46,937 bases of DNA from Candidatus Zambryskiibacteriota bacterium (GTDB lineage Bacteria > Patescibacteriota > Minisyncoccia > Phycocordibacterales > Zambryskibacteraceae), in NCBI GenBank assembly GCA_009691335.1, contig SICR01000003.1:1-46937 (forward strand). Reading direction: 5' to 3'. Positions 15,738 through 24,227 of the stretch are shown piece by piece. The first letter of the stretch is position 1. Each line of letters begins with the position of its first letter. The notes below the pieces were generated by a model, which saw nothing but the letters and a program-made list of their open reading frames with translations, did no database searches and was not told where the DNA came from. Position numbers and translations under genes: made by a program.

Positions 15738-17391
15738 GAAAATTCTATTTGCAGAGGAAGCACGGGGAGCGCTCAAACGAGGTGTAGACGCCGTGGCCAA
15801 TGCCGTCCGTATTACTATCGGTCCTCGTGGTAGAAATGTTGTCTTGGACAAAGGTTACGGTTCGCCAACTATTACAAATGATGGTGTGACTATTGCCAAA
15901 GATATTACTCTCGCCGATAAGTTTGAAAATATGGGCGCCGAGATTGTCAAAGAAGTGGCTTCCAAAACCAATGATTCTGCCGGTGACGGCACCACTACTT
16001 CGGTTGTCCTTACTCAAGCCCTGGTTGAAGCCGGGTTTAGGAAGACTTTGACCGGTGCCAATTCTATGGCTATTCGCCGTGGTATTGAGTCGGCAACTCA
16101 TGATGCTGTTGATGCCTTGAAGAGAATGGCCAAGCCTATAAAGAGCGATGCTGAGGTCAGACAAGTGGCCACCATTTCTGCTGAGTCGGAAGAGATAGGG
16201 ACCATCATTGCCAACACTATAAGGAAGATTGGGAAGGATGGTGTTATCACAGTGGAGGAGTCTCAGTCGTCTGGTATTGAGTCGGAAATTGTCGAAGGAA
16301 TGGAATTCGATAAGGGTTATATCTCTCATTACTTCGTGACTAATCCGGAGAGAATGGAGGCAGAATACCGCGAGCCAAATATTCTCATCACTGACAAGAA
16401 AATATCCACTATTAAGGAAATCATTCCGCTTTTAGAAAAGTTGGCCGCTACTGGCAAGAAAGATTTGGTAATCATTGCTGATGATGTTGATGGGGAAGCA
16501 TTAACCACTTTCGTACTCAACAAGCTTCGAGGCTCATTTAATATATTGGCTATCAAGGCTCCTGGCTATGGAGATAAGAAGAAGGAATTATTAGAAGATA
16601 TCGCTGTAACAGTTGGGGCCAAGGTAATCTCGGACGATACAGGCCTTAATTTCGAAAAGACGGAGCTCAACATGCTCGGTAGTGCATCACGCATCGTTTC
16701 TACCAGAGATAAAACTATTATCGTTGGTGGCAAAGGCAAGAAGGCTGAGATTGAAGCTCGAGTCGAAAGCTTACGCATTCTACTTGGAAGCTCAACTTCC
16801 AAGTTCGACGCGGAGAAGCTCGGCGAACGCATAGGCAAACTCACTGGCGGAGTCGCGGTTATCAAAGTTGGTGCAGCGACAGAAACCGAGATGAAGTATC
16901 TCAAATTGAAGATTGAGGACGCAGTCAACGCCACTAAGGCCGCAATTTCTGAAGGTATCGTCGTCGGAGGAGGAAGCGCATTGGCAAAAGTTTCTAAAAA
17001 GCTCGAGATTAAATACAAAGAATCCAAAATTGCCAAAAAAGCTCAGGAAAGCGTCGATACGGCCGAGTTCTTCGCTGGCTATATGTCAGTTATAGAAGCG
17101 CTCAAGGAACCTCTTAAGCAAATTGCCAAGAATGCCGGTCAAGATGAGGGTGTGGTGGTAAATGAGGTACTCCGTGGTGGAGCAAGTTCCGGATATGACG
17201 CACTTAGTAATAAGTTTGTCACCGATATGTTTGAAGCCGGTATCATAGACCCTCTCAAAGTTACTCGCGCCGCACTAGAGAATGCCTCATCCGCGGTGGC
17301 CATTCTTCTCACTACCGAAGTGGCTATCGCCGACGAACCAGAGAAGGAGAAATCTTCAGCGTCACACAATCATGGTGGTATGGATTACTAA
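15730..17391 (+). CDS. groEL: Chaperonin GroEL
   Basis: A 553-residue Cpn60, full length. The N-terminal equatorial domain has [22 protein letters not shown] and the ATP-binding DGTTTSVVL; the apical domain (about 190-375) follows; the second equatorial part has [11 protein letters not shown] and DPLKVTR. The C-terminal tail ends [11 protein letters not shown], a short His-containing version of the GGM tail. It folds client proteins in the cytoplasm with GroES, whose gene overlaps its start. Confidence 0.96.
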   Translation: MAKKILFAEEARGALKRGVDAVANAVRITIGPRGRNVVLDKGYGSPTITNDGVTIAKDITLADKFENMGAEIVKEVASKTNDSAGDGTTTSVVLTQALVEAGFRKTLTGANSMAIRRGIESATHDAVDALKRMAKPIKSDAEVRQVATISAESEEIGTIIANTIRKIGKDGVITVEESQSSGIESEIVEGMEFDKGYISHYFVTNPERMEAEYREPNILITDKKISTIKEIIPLLEKLAATGKKDLVIIADDVDGEALTTFVLNKLRGSFNILAIKAPGYGDKKKELLEDIAVTVGAKVISDDTGLNFEKTELNMLGSASRIVSTRDKTIIVGGKGKKAEIEARVESLRILLGSSTSKFDAEKLGERIGKLTGGVAVIKVGAATETEMKYLKLKIEDAVNATKAAISEGIVVGGGSALAKVSKKLEIKYKESKIAKKAQESVDTAEFFAGYMSVIEALKEPLKQIAKNAGQDEGVVVNEVLRGGASSGYDALSNKFVTDMFEAGIIDPLKVTRAALENASSAVAILLTTEVAIADEPEKEKSSASHNHGGMDY

Positions 17392-17420
17392 TTATTAAAT
17401 ACTCTAAAGTAATATATGGG

Positions 17421-17450
17421 GTAATCCTATGTAGTTTGTTGTAATCCTAT
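17421..17450 (+). repeat. Direct repeat upstream of lemA
   Basis: GTAATCCTAT occurs at 17421-17430 and again at 17441-17450, exactly 20 bp apart (two helical turns), upstream of the lemA -10 box. The spacing suggests a possible operator, but no regulator is identified. Confidence 0.35.
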
Positions 17451-17504
17451 TTCAGGAACATTACACTGGAAAATAAGTTGTTACACAGAAGATAAATTTT
17501 ATTG

Positions 17505-17510
17505 TATAAT
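17505..17510 (+). promoter_or_regulatory. -10 box of lemA
   Basis: Perfect TATAAT at 17505-17510 with a TTACAC -35-like hexamer at 17481-17486 (18-bp spacing). Predicted leader about 18-20 nt, no Shine-Dalgarno. Confidence 0.5.
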
Positions 17511-17535
17511 CGGGCTACCTAACTAATATAAAAAT

Positions 17536-18093
17536 ATGAAAAAAGGATTAATCGCACTTATTGCTATCGTAGTCGTATTCGTAATTTGGGGATTTTCTGG
17601 CTATAACAGCTTGGTTACGCTCAATGAGAATGTAGATGCAGAATGGTCTAAGGTTGAGACGCAGTATCAGAGACGCTTTGACTTAATTCCAAACTTAGTC
17701 AATTCGGTGAAGGGTATTCTTACTCAGGAGCAGACCATATTTGGAGACATCGCGGATGCTCGTACTCGCTACGCCGGTGCAACAACTCCAAACGACAAGG
17801 CCGCCGCGGCTAGTCAGGTAGAAAGCACTCTTGGTCGTCTACTTGTCATTATGGAGAATTACCCTCAGCTCAACTCTTCGGCCAATGTTGCCGATTTGAT
17901 GACGCAACTTGAAGGGACTGAGAATCGTATTAGCGTTGAACGCATTCGTTTCAACGATGCAATACGTGCTTACAACACTACTATCAAGCGTTTTCCGAAA
18001 AATCTCTTGGCAGCTGTTACAGGATTCAGTGAACGAGCATACTTTGAAGCAGTTACTGGTGCAGAAACGGCTCCGTCTGTAAATCTTGAATAA
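17536..18093 (+). CDS. lemA: LemA family protein
   Basis: A 185-residue LemA protein: N-terminal transmembrane helix (4-22), then a long alpha-helical body. Family signatures are YNSLVTLNENVDAEWSKVETQYQRRFDLIPNLV (about 23-55), ENYPQLNSSANVADLMTQLEGTENRISVERIRFNDAIRAYN (about 116-156) and the closing RFPKNLLAAVTGF. The molecular role of LemA is not established. As in many bacteria it is followed directly by a TPM-domain gene, suggesting a joint envelope function. Confidence 0.94.
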   Translation: MKKGLIALIAIVVVFVIWGFSGYNSLVTLNENVDAEWSKVETQYQRRFDLIPNLVNSVKGILTQEQTIFGDIADARTRYAGATTPNDKAAAASQVESTLGRLLVIMENYPQLNSSANVADLMTQLEGTENRISVERIRFNDAIRAYNTTIKRFPKNLLAAVTGFSERAYFEAVTGAETAPSVNLE

Positions 18094-18094
18094 A

Positions 18095-18928
18095 ATGATG
18101 CGACGGTCATTTGTCGCTCTGTTTATTATCTACTGTTTATTATCTACTAGTGTTTTCGCTTATGTCTCTCCCGGTAATCCCACTGGACATGTCAATGACT
18201 TTGCCACGATTCTCAAACCCGAAACAATTTCTAGTTTAGAAACCACGCTCTCTAACTTTGGACGAGAAACCAGCCACGAAATATCGGTAGTGACGGTTCC
18301 TACACTTGGCGATGAGACCATTGAGACCTATGCCGAGAAACTTTTCCAAGAATGGGGTATTGGCAAAGAGAAGGAAGACAATGGCTTACTTCTACTAATT
18401 GCTCCGACGGAACGAGTGACGCGAATAGAGGTTGGGTATGGACTAGAGGGTGCTGTAACAGATATAGAGAGTGGGAGAATTATTAGAGAAATACTTACAC
18501 CTGCATTCAAGGCCGGCGACTTCGACGGCGGAATAACTCAAGCTGTAAATATGCTTGTGGGATTGATTAAGGGAGAAATTATGCCGGATAATTCTTCTCC
18601 CACAGCGATAGATTGGTCGCGTTGGTTCCCTTACTTTTTCTTCTTCTTAGCTTATCTTGGAGCGATACTGGCTCGATCTCAATCTTGGTGGGCTGGAGGA
18701 ATTATCGGGGGAGTTTTGGGTATTGCATTTTTCTCCGGAATTATTTATATAACAATATGTGCGATTGTTGGTTTGATCTTAGACTTTGTAGTCTCGCGTG
18801 CTTATCAGACGAGTAAGGTCAATGGAGTAAATCCTCCTTGGTGGATCGGTGGGGGTGGTGGGAGTGGCGGATTCGGAGGATTTGGTGGGGGAATGTCTGG
18901 CGGAGGCGGAGCAAGTGGGAGATGGTAA
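18095..18928 (+). CDS. TPM-domain (YgcG-like) membrane protein
   Basis: About 277 residues from ATG 18095. A signal peptide (residues 1-22, ending SVFA) precedes a TPM domain (about 25-155) with FATILKPETISSLETTL, SHEISVVTVPTLGDETIETYAEKLFQEWGIG and the GLLLLIAPTERVTRIEVGYGLEG core. Two or three transmembrane segments follow (about 180-235) and a Gly-rich tail ending GGGASGRW. TPM domains are found in phosphatase-like photosystem repair proteins; the role here is open. It starts 1 nt after the lemA stop. The signal-peptide DNA is a period-7 repeat (18122-18149). Confidence 0.88.
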   Translation: MMRRSFVALFIIYCLLSTSVFAYVSPGNPTGHVNDFATILKPETISSLETTLSNFGRETSHEISVVTVPTLGDETIETYAEKLFQEWGIGKEKEDNGLLLLIAPTERVTRIEVGYGLEGAVTDIESGRIIREILTPAFKAGDFDGGITQAVNMLVGLIKGEIMPDNSSPTAIDWSRWFPYFFFFLAYLGAILARSQSWWAGGIIGGVLGIAFFSGIIYITICAIVGLILDFVVSRAYQTSKVNGVNPPWWIGGGGGSGGFGGFGGGMSGGGGASGRW

Positions 18929-18950
18929 GCGTAACACGCTTACCATCTCC
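18918..18950. repeat. Perfect 15-bp hairpin overlapping the end of the TPM gene
   Basis: GGAGATGGTAAGCGT (18918-18932), loop AAC, complementary arm 18936-18950. The 5' arm contains the last codons and TAA stop of the TPM gene. No T tract follows. Its geometry (15-16 bp stem, 3-nt loop) matches hairpin family 1 but the sequence differs. It may end the transcript or protect its 3' end. Confidence 0.7.
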
Positions 18951-19005
18951 GTGTTATCAAAATATGCATTAAATCAGTTACTTGTGATAGTCTGGTGATA
19001 CATTA

Positions 19006-19093
19006 GGAGGCGTCGCATAGTGGTCTAGTGCGCACGCTTGGAAAGCGTGTAAGGCGCAAGCCTTCCAGAGTTCGAATCTCTGCGCCTCCGCCA
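19006..19093 (+). tRNA. tRNA-Ser (anticodon GGA)
   Basis: Class II tRNA with acceptor GGAGGCG/CGCCTCC, anticodon stem CACGC/GCGTG around TTGGAAA (anticodon GGA), a long variable arm (AAGGCGCAAGCCTT) and T arm AGAGTTCGAATCTCT. The CCA tail is encoded at 19091-19093 after discriminator G. Confidence 0.95.
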
Positions 19094-19135
19094 AGTTTTA
19101 CATTTAGAGAAATTTATGTTATATTCTCGTTCAAG

Positions 19136-19426
19136 ATGAAAGAGAAGCTTAAAAAGATTTTGGAAGAGAATCGAAGGATTAGGAAAATCGCCGGCGTTAT
19201 TCTCATATTTGTAGGACTTATCGCCCTTTTGACCCCATTTACCCCAGGTTCATGGATAGCCTTAATCGGGCTTGAACTACTGGGAATACGCTTTCTATTC
19301 TGGGAGAGGATAAAGGATTGGTTCAAAAAAACCACCATTATGAACATGGGGTGCTTCCCTTTGCTTTTCAAACGCATACGTGATATAATAAAAAGATGTA
19401 AGGTTCTCGTGGAGAGGATGTTTTAG
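19136..19426 (+). CDS. PGPGW-type small membrane protein
   Basis: A 96-residue protein with a basic N terminus (KEKLKKILEENRRIRK), two close hydrophobic segments (about 18-34 and 38-54) joined by LTPFTPGSW, and a basic amphipathic tail. The TPGSW turn and IALIGLELLG match the PGPGW putative transmembrane family; function unknown. An upstream in-frame start at 19028 would lie inside tRNA-Ser, so I use ATG 19136. An extended -10 TGT-TATATT (hexamer 19120-19125) ends 10 nt before it. Confidence 0.78.
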   Translation: MKEKLKKILEENRRIRKIAGVILIFVGLIALLTPFTPGSWIALIGLELLGIRFLFWERIKDWFKKTTIMNMGCFPLLFKRIRDIIKRCKVLVERMF

Positions 19427-19515
19427 TGAGACGGCATAACATGCTATCTCACGGAGTCGCGAAATGAGAGGGCCCGGCACTTACATGATTTTAATTAATG
19501 CCGGCAGAAAAATAG

Positions 19516-19800
19516 ATGTCTACAAAGTTATACGTTGGTGGCATTCCTTATACAACCACCGAAGCCGCTCTTGGCGAATCATTCTCCAAGGCAGGTTCCG
19601 TCGTTTCTACGGCAATCATAATTGACCGCATGACCGGCAGATCTAAGGGTTTCGGTTTCGTCGAGATGTCAAATGACGAAGAAGCTCAGAAAGCTATTGA
19701 AATGTTCAATGGTCAAGACTACGAAGGAAGGAAGCTTACCGTCAACGTCGCTCGTCCCCTTGAGCCTCGCGCTCCAGGTATGAACCGCCGACCTATGTAA
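19516..19800 (+). CDS. RRM-domain RNA-binding protein
   Basis: A 94-residue protein consisting of one RNA recognition motif. RNP2 is LYVGGI (5-10) and RNP1 is KGFGFVEM (44-51), with the two aromatic residues that stack on RNA bases retained. The tail is short and basic (EPRAPGMNRRPM). Similar glycine-rich-type RRM proteins of cyanobacteria and other bacteria are cold- or stress-linked; here the target is unknown. The gene has its own intrinsic terminator at 19901-19930. Confidence 0.93.
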   Translation: MSTKLYVGGIPYTTTEAALGESFSKAGSVVSTAIIIDRMTGRSKGFGFVEMSNDEEAQKAIEMFNGQDYEGRKLTVNVARPLEPRAPGMNRRPM

Positions 19801-19900
19801 GACCTACGGTCTTACTTAAGGTCAGCTCGAGTTCTGTGTAAGTAATCTTTCAGATTCTCTCGCTGCCTGAAGTAAATCGGTTAGGATCTACATTAGATCG

Positions 19901-19930
19901 AACAAAAACTCCCGAAAGGGAGTTTTTGTT
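19901..19930 (+). terminator. Intrinsic terminator after the RRM gene
   Basis: A perfect 13-bp stem AACAAAAACTCCC/GGGAGTTTTTGTT closed by a GAAA tetraloop, with the T tract within the 3' arm. The intervening 19801-19900 has a small TAAGACC-TAC-GGTCTTA hairpin (19798-19814) just after the stop and no gene. Confidence 0.85.
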
Positions 19931-19935
19931 ATACT
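19927..19935 (+). promoter_or_regulatory. Extended -10 of the DUF192 gene, overlapping the terminator
   Basis: TGT-TATACT with the hexamer at 19930-19935 begins in the terminator stem and ends 7 nt before ATG 19943. Predicted leaderless transcript. Confidence 0.5.
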
Positions 19936-19942
19936 TATTTCA

Positions 19943-20425
19943 ATGGAATCTTTGAAAAATACTTTCTTTTTCATAATTGGGATCACAATTATCGCCTGGT
20001 CGGTCTATATGTTCTTACAAGGACCTGCTCCCGCACATTACCAAAAGGTGTCAACGTCACAGGTTGACACCTTAAGGATTGATGATTCAACCATCACAGT
20101 CGAGATAGCAGATACGGATGAAGAAAGGAGTATTGGACTTTCTGGACGGGAAACGCTTCCGAGCGGTCAAGGGTTACTTTTTATTTTTGATGAAACTGGG
20201 CTTTATGGTTTTTGGATGTACGATATGAATTACCCTATAGACATTGTATGGATCAATTCTGACTGGACCGTGGCTGGAGTACAAAGTGGGATAGACCCTG
20301 ATACTTATCCGAAACTTTTCTACCCGCCAAGTCCTATAAAATATGTGTTGGAAATCAATTCTGGAGATGCGTCAAGACTAGGCATTGACACAGGCTCTCG
20401 TCTGTATCTTGGCACTGGAAATTAG
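19943..20425 (+). CDS. DUF192 family protein
   Basis: A 160-residue protein with an N-terminal transmembrane anchor (about 8-26) and a DUF192 domain (about 45-155). Family hallmarks are EIADTDEERSIGLSGRETLPSGQGLLFIFDETG, the FWMYDMNYPIDIVWI core and the closing VLEINSGDASRLGIDTGSRL. It faces the outside of the membrane. Function is not established. The coding sequence holds an 11-bp perfect inverted repeat (20045-20055/20063-20073). Confidence 0.9.
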   Translation: MESLKNTFFFIIGITIIAWSVYMFLQGPAPAHYQKVSTSQVDTLRIDDSTITVEIADTDEERSIGLSGRETLPSGQGLLFIFDETGLYGFWMYDMNYPIDIVWINSDWTVAGVQSGIDPDTYPKLFYPPSPIKYVLEINSGDASRLGIDTGSRLYLGTGN

Positions 20426-20483
20426 CTGTTATCCACTATTTTTAGTACTCATTCTTTTGTAAAATCTACAGAACGATTTAGAC

Positions 20484-23171
20484 ATGTTCCAACCATCACT
20501 TATGTCACTACAGATAACCCACCGCGATGGTACCAAAGAGCCTTTCAACGCCGACAAAATCAACCGCTCCATAGAACGTGCCGCTCAAGGACTTCTGGAC
20601 CCTATCTCAAAAGTAATTCAAGTCGCCACCGAGACTCGCCTCACTCTATACGACGGCATCTCTACTGAAGAGATGGATCAGGCCACCATCAATGCGGCTA
20701 TTCAAAACGTCCAACAAGATCCAGAGTATGACAAGATCGCAACGAGGCTTCTTCTGAAGACTATTTATAAAAAAGTTGTAGGAGACTACGATGAAGACGA
20801 TGCCAACGACTTGGCGCTTAAGCATAAGGAATATTTTCCAACCCATATTGAAGAGGGCACGAAGAATAACAAGTTTGATAAGCGGATGTTAGAGGTTTTC
20901 AATCTAAGAGAACTCGCGGAAACTCTAGATCTCTCGCGTGATGAACTCTTCCTATATGCGGGACTCTCGGGACTTCTTAATCGCTATTCAATCAAGAACG
21001 CCAAACAAGAACCTACTGAGACTCCTCAATATTTCTTCATGCGTGTGGCTATGGGACTTTCTTATAACGAAGAGAATCCGACAGAATGGGCCAAGAAGTT
21101 CTATCACAAGATGTCGCGAATGGACTTCATTGCTGGAGGATCATGCAACCTTGGTGCTGGCACGACCAGACCGGCGCTCTCCAACTGCTTTCTCCTCCAA
21201 GTAGAAGATGACATGGAGCATATTGCCAAATCCGTCTCTGACGTGATGCTTCTTTCAAAAATGAGTGGAGGATTAGGCGTTTCTCTCACCAAGCTACGCG
21301 CCTCCGGTTCTCCTCTTGTCGCCGCCGGAGGGGGTGCTTCTACCGGCCCCACACCTTTTGCCAAGATAATGGATACGGCCATTAGAGCCATCCAACGTGG
21401 TGGCAAGAAGAAGGGTGCACTGGCCTTCTATATGGAGAACTGGCACATGGACTTCACTGAATTTATTGACTGGAAGCACAATGCCGGTGATGACTATGCT
21501 CGTATGCGCACTGCCAACACCGCTGTCTATATATCGGATGAGTTCATGAAGCGTGTTAGCGCTGATGAAGAATGGTACTTATTTGATCCGAAAGAAACAT
21601 CGGATTTAGTAGAGCTCTACGGTAGTGCCTTTTCTAAACGCTACACGGAATACGTTACGATGGCCAAGGAAGGCAAGATGAGGATGTACAAAAAGCTTCA
21701 GGCAAAAGAACTTCTGAGAAAAATTATCGTATCTCTTCAGACCACATCACATCCATGGCTTGTTTGGAAAGATTCCATCAACCTGCGAGCGCTCAACAAT
21801 AACACTGGCACGATACACATGAGTAATCTCTGTACTGAAATCTGCTTGCCCCAAGATAGAGAAAATATTGCTGTCTGCAACCTCGCCTCCGTAAATCTTG
21901 CCCAACATGTCAACAACAGAGAAGTTAATTGGCAGAAATTGGAGGAGACCGTCCGTATGACAGTACGGTTCCTAGACAACTTAGTAGACACAAATCTTTT
22001 GACCTTACCGGAAGCTCGTCGGTCAGATTCCGAGAATCGCGCAGTTGGTCTTGGTGTCATGGGCGTGGCTGATGTTTTTGAGAAGCTCGGCCTACCGTAC
22101 GACAGTATCCACGCTTACAATTTCGCTGATCGTATTTTTGAATTTATCTCATATATGGCTATTGATGAGAGCGCCAACTTGGCCACTCTTCGCGGAGTTT
22201 ACAAGAATTTCCCAGGTTCTGGTTGGTCTAAAGGTATGGTGCCGATAGATTCGTTAAGAGTCCTTGAGAACGATCGTGGTATGGAACTCAAGCTTGATAA
22301 AACAAGTCACCATCGCGGACTTGATTGGGATATTTTACGAGGCAAGGTGGCAAATGGCATCAGGAACGCCACTCTCATGGCTGTCGCTCCGAATGCAAAT
22401 ATTGGACTTTTGGCCGGCACAGTGCCCGGCATGGATGCCCGTTTCTCACAGGTTTTCTCAAGAAACAAGACTTCCGGCAAATACTTGGACATCAACCATA
22501 ACCTAGTGCGTGATCTCAAAAATCTTGATATCTGGGATGAAGTCAAGGAAAAGATTATAGAAAACAGAGGCGATATAGGCGATATCGAGATCATCCCTCA
22601 GCATATCCGGGAAGTTTATAAAACTTCTTTCACTAATTCCCCTTATGCTTATATCGAAGTGGCGGCTCGCGCCCAGAAGTGGTTCGATCAGGCAATCTCG
22701 AGAAATATTTATCTGGAAACTAGGAATGTAGATGAGACTATGGCGCTTTATTCAACTGCTTGGGAGAAAGGTCTCAAATCTACCTATTACTTGCACATGA
22801 AGCCGAGACACAATGCCGAGCAATCAACCACGCATGTCAACAAGGCCGAGATAATAGGCAAGAGGGGATTCGCGGTACTGAACGACAAGAAGATTTCTGG
22901 GGGTTTCCAAAACTTGGTTTCTGCTCTGCCGGCAGAAGCACCAGAACCGACAATAGTTCCACCAATAATACCAGCTTCGTTACCTGTTATGATTGACCCT
23001 ATTGAATCGGAGGAAAAAGAAATTGTGATAGAGAAGACAGAACCATCTAGAGTTATGGCTTTTGCTCAAATACCACAACAAGAAGCATCAAATGTTGAGG
23101 TAGAAATACCTAAGTATAATATTCATGTTTCTGACCCAGGGGAAGAGAACCTTTGTGACAGTTGCCAATGA
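20484..23171 (+). CDS. nrdA: Ribonucleoside-diphosphate reductase, class I large subunit
   Basis: An 895-residue catalytic subunit that reduces ribonucleotides to deoxyribonucleotides. An N-terminal ATP-cone (about 8-95, ITHRDGTKEPFNADKINRSI) provides allosteric activity control. The barrel has GGSCNLGAGTTRPALSNCF (first redox Cys region), MSNLCTEICLP (Asn/Cys/Glu active-site triad) and AVAPNANIGLLAGTVPG. The C terminus ends ENLCDSCQ, the mobile CxxC tail that re-reduces the active site; residues about 800-880 before it are a longer linker than in E. coli. A -10 TAAAAT lies at 20460-20465. An alternative start is Met7. Followed 27 nt later by nrdB. Confidence 0.95.
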   Translation: MFQPSLMSLQITHRDGTKEPFNADKINRSIERAAQGLLDPISKVIQVATETRLTLYDGISTEEMDQATINAAIQNVQQDPEYDKIATRLLLKTIYKKVVGDYDEDDANDLALKHKEYFPTHIEEGTKNNKFDKRMLEVFNLRELAETLDLSRDELFLYAGLSGLLNRYSIKNAKQEPTETPQYFFMRVAMGLSYNEENPTEWAKKFYHKMSRMDFIAGGSCNLGAGTTRPALSNCFLLQVEDDMEHIAKSVSDVMLLSKMSGGLGVSLTKLRASGSPLVAAGGGASTGPTPFAKIMDTAIRAIQRGGKKKGALAFYMENWHMDFTEFIDWKHNAGDDYARMRTANTAVYISDEFMKRVSADEEWYLFDPKETSDLVELYGSAFSKRYTEYVTMAKEGKMRMYKKLQAKELLRKIIVSLQTTSHPWLVWKDSINLRALNNNTGTIHMSNLCTEICLPQDRENIAVCNLASVNLAQHVNNREVNWQKLEETVRMTVRFLDNLVDTNLLTLPEARRSDSENRAVGLGVMGVADVFEKLGLPYDSIHAYNFADRIFEFISYMAIDESANLATLRGVYKNFPGSGWSKGMVPIDSLRVLENDRGMELKLDKTSHHRGLDWDILRGKVANGIRNATLMAVAPNANIGLLAGTVPGMDARFSQVFSRNKTSGKYLDINHNLVRDLKNLDIWDEVKEKIIENRGDIGDIEIIPQHIREVYKTSFTNSPYAYIEVAARAQKWFDQAISRNIYLETRNVDETMALYSTAWEKGLKSTYYLHMKPRHNAEQSTTHVNKAEIIGKRGFAVLNDKKISGGFQNLVSALPAEAPEPTIVPPIIPASLPVMIDPIESEEKEIVIEKTEPSRVMAFAQIPQQEASNVEVEIPKYNIHVSDPGEENLCDSCQ

Positions 23172-23198
23172 TTTAGTAAATAGTAAACAGAAAATACC

Positions 23199-24227
23199 AT
23201 GCTCATAGGAAAAACTTCCCCAGACGATACGAACCTTCACCCCATTCGCTATCAATGGGCTTATGACTTATATAACCAAGCCGTAAGAAACACATGGTTC
23301 CCTCATGAAATAGCGCTCAAAGAAGACATTCAAGACTGGGAGAAGATGACGGACGACGAACAGCATGCGGTCAAGTTCTTGATGGCATTCTTCAACCCGG
23401 CGGAGCTTATCGTCAACCGCTCCATCGCTCTCGGTATTTATCCTTATCTCAAATCTCCAGAGTGCCATCTTTATCTAGCTAAACAAATGTGGGAGGAGGC
23501 CAACCACTGCGTAGCTTTCGAATACGTCTTGGAAACTTTCCCATTCTTTGAAAGAGACAAAATATTTAACATCCATCTCAATGTACCTTCTATGCAGGCC
23601 AAGGAAAACTATATCAACAGATATATGAAGAGGATGACCGATCAATCCATCAACATTGAAACTGGGGAAGGCAAGAAGGATTTCATCAGGAACTTGGTGG
23701 CGACCAACATCGTCATGGAGGGCGTCTGGTTTTATTCTGGATTTATGGTTGCACTCTCCTTCCGCCAGAGAAATATTCTCAGGAATTTCGGCTCAATGAT
23801 TAACTGGGTTATCAGAGACGAATCCCTTCACCTGAAGTTCGGCATAAACCTAGTGCATACGGTACTAGAGGAGAATCAAGAACTTCTGACGGAAGAATTT
23901 GCCAATGAAATAAAAAATCTCATCATTGAAGGAGTGGACCTTGAAACCACTTACAATAAAGACTTGTTCCCGAACGGTATTCTTGGCCTAAACGCCGAGT
24001 ATGTAAACCAATATGTACAGTATGTCACTGACAGGAGATTGGAAGAGCTTGGCCTGCCAAAACACTATGGAGTGACCAACCCGGCCAAGTGGATGGGTAC
24101 AGCTACTGATGTTTATGAATTGGTAAATTTCTTCGAAGCCCAGAACACGAGCTATGAGGTAGATGTACACTCTCACGCTGATGATTCCAAGAAGATAAGT
24201 CAGGACATGTTACAATTTAAAGCCTAA
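23199..24227 (+). CDS. nrdB: Ribonucleotide reductase R2 subunit, class Ic-like (Phe in place of radical Tyr)
   Basis: A 342-residue ferritin-like radical-generating subunit. Predicted metal ligands are Glu69 (PAEL), Glu100 and His103 (WEEANH), Glu174 (VMEG), Glu208 and His211 (RDESLH). The residue 4 after His103, which is the radical Tyr (Tyr122) in E. coli, is Phe107. The first ligand is Glu and not Asp. Both features, and the ligand spacings of 31, 3, 34 and 3, are those of the Chlamydia trachomatis class Ic protein that uses a Mn/Fe cofactor. Cofactor identity is inferred. It overlaps the gap start codon by 1 nt. Confidence 0.94.
   Translation: MLIGKTSPDDTNLHPIRYQWAYDLYNQAVRNTWFPHEIALKEDIQDWEKMTDDEQHAVKFLMAFFNPAELIVNRSIALGIYPYLKSPECHLYLAKQMWEEANHCVAFEYVLETFPFFERDKIFNIHLNVPSMQAKENYINRYMKRMTDQSINIETGEGKKDFIRNLVATNIVMEGVWFYSGFMVALSFRQRNILRNFGSMINWVIRDESLHLKFGINLVHTVLEENQELLTEEFANEIKNLIIEGVDLETTYNKDLFPNGILGLNAEYVNQYVQYVTDRRLEELGLPKHYGVTNPAKWMGTATDVYELVNFFEAQNTSYEVDVHSHADDSKKISQDMLQFKA

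Noticed and set aside
19028-19135. Longer N terminus for the PGPGW protein
   Set aside because: It lies inside tRNA-Ser.
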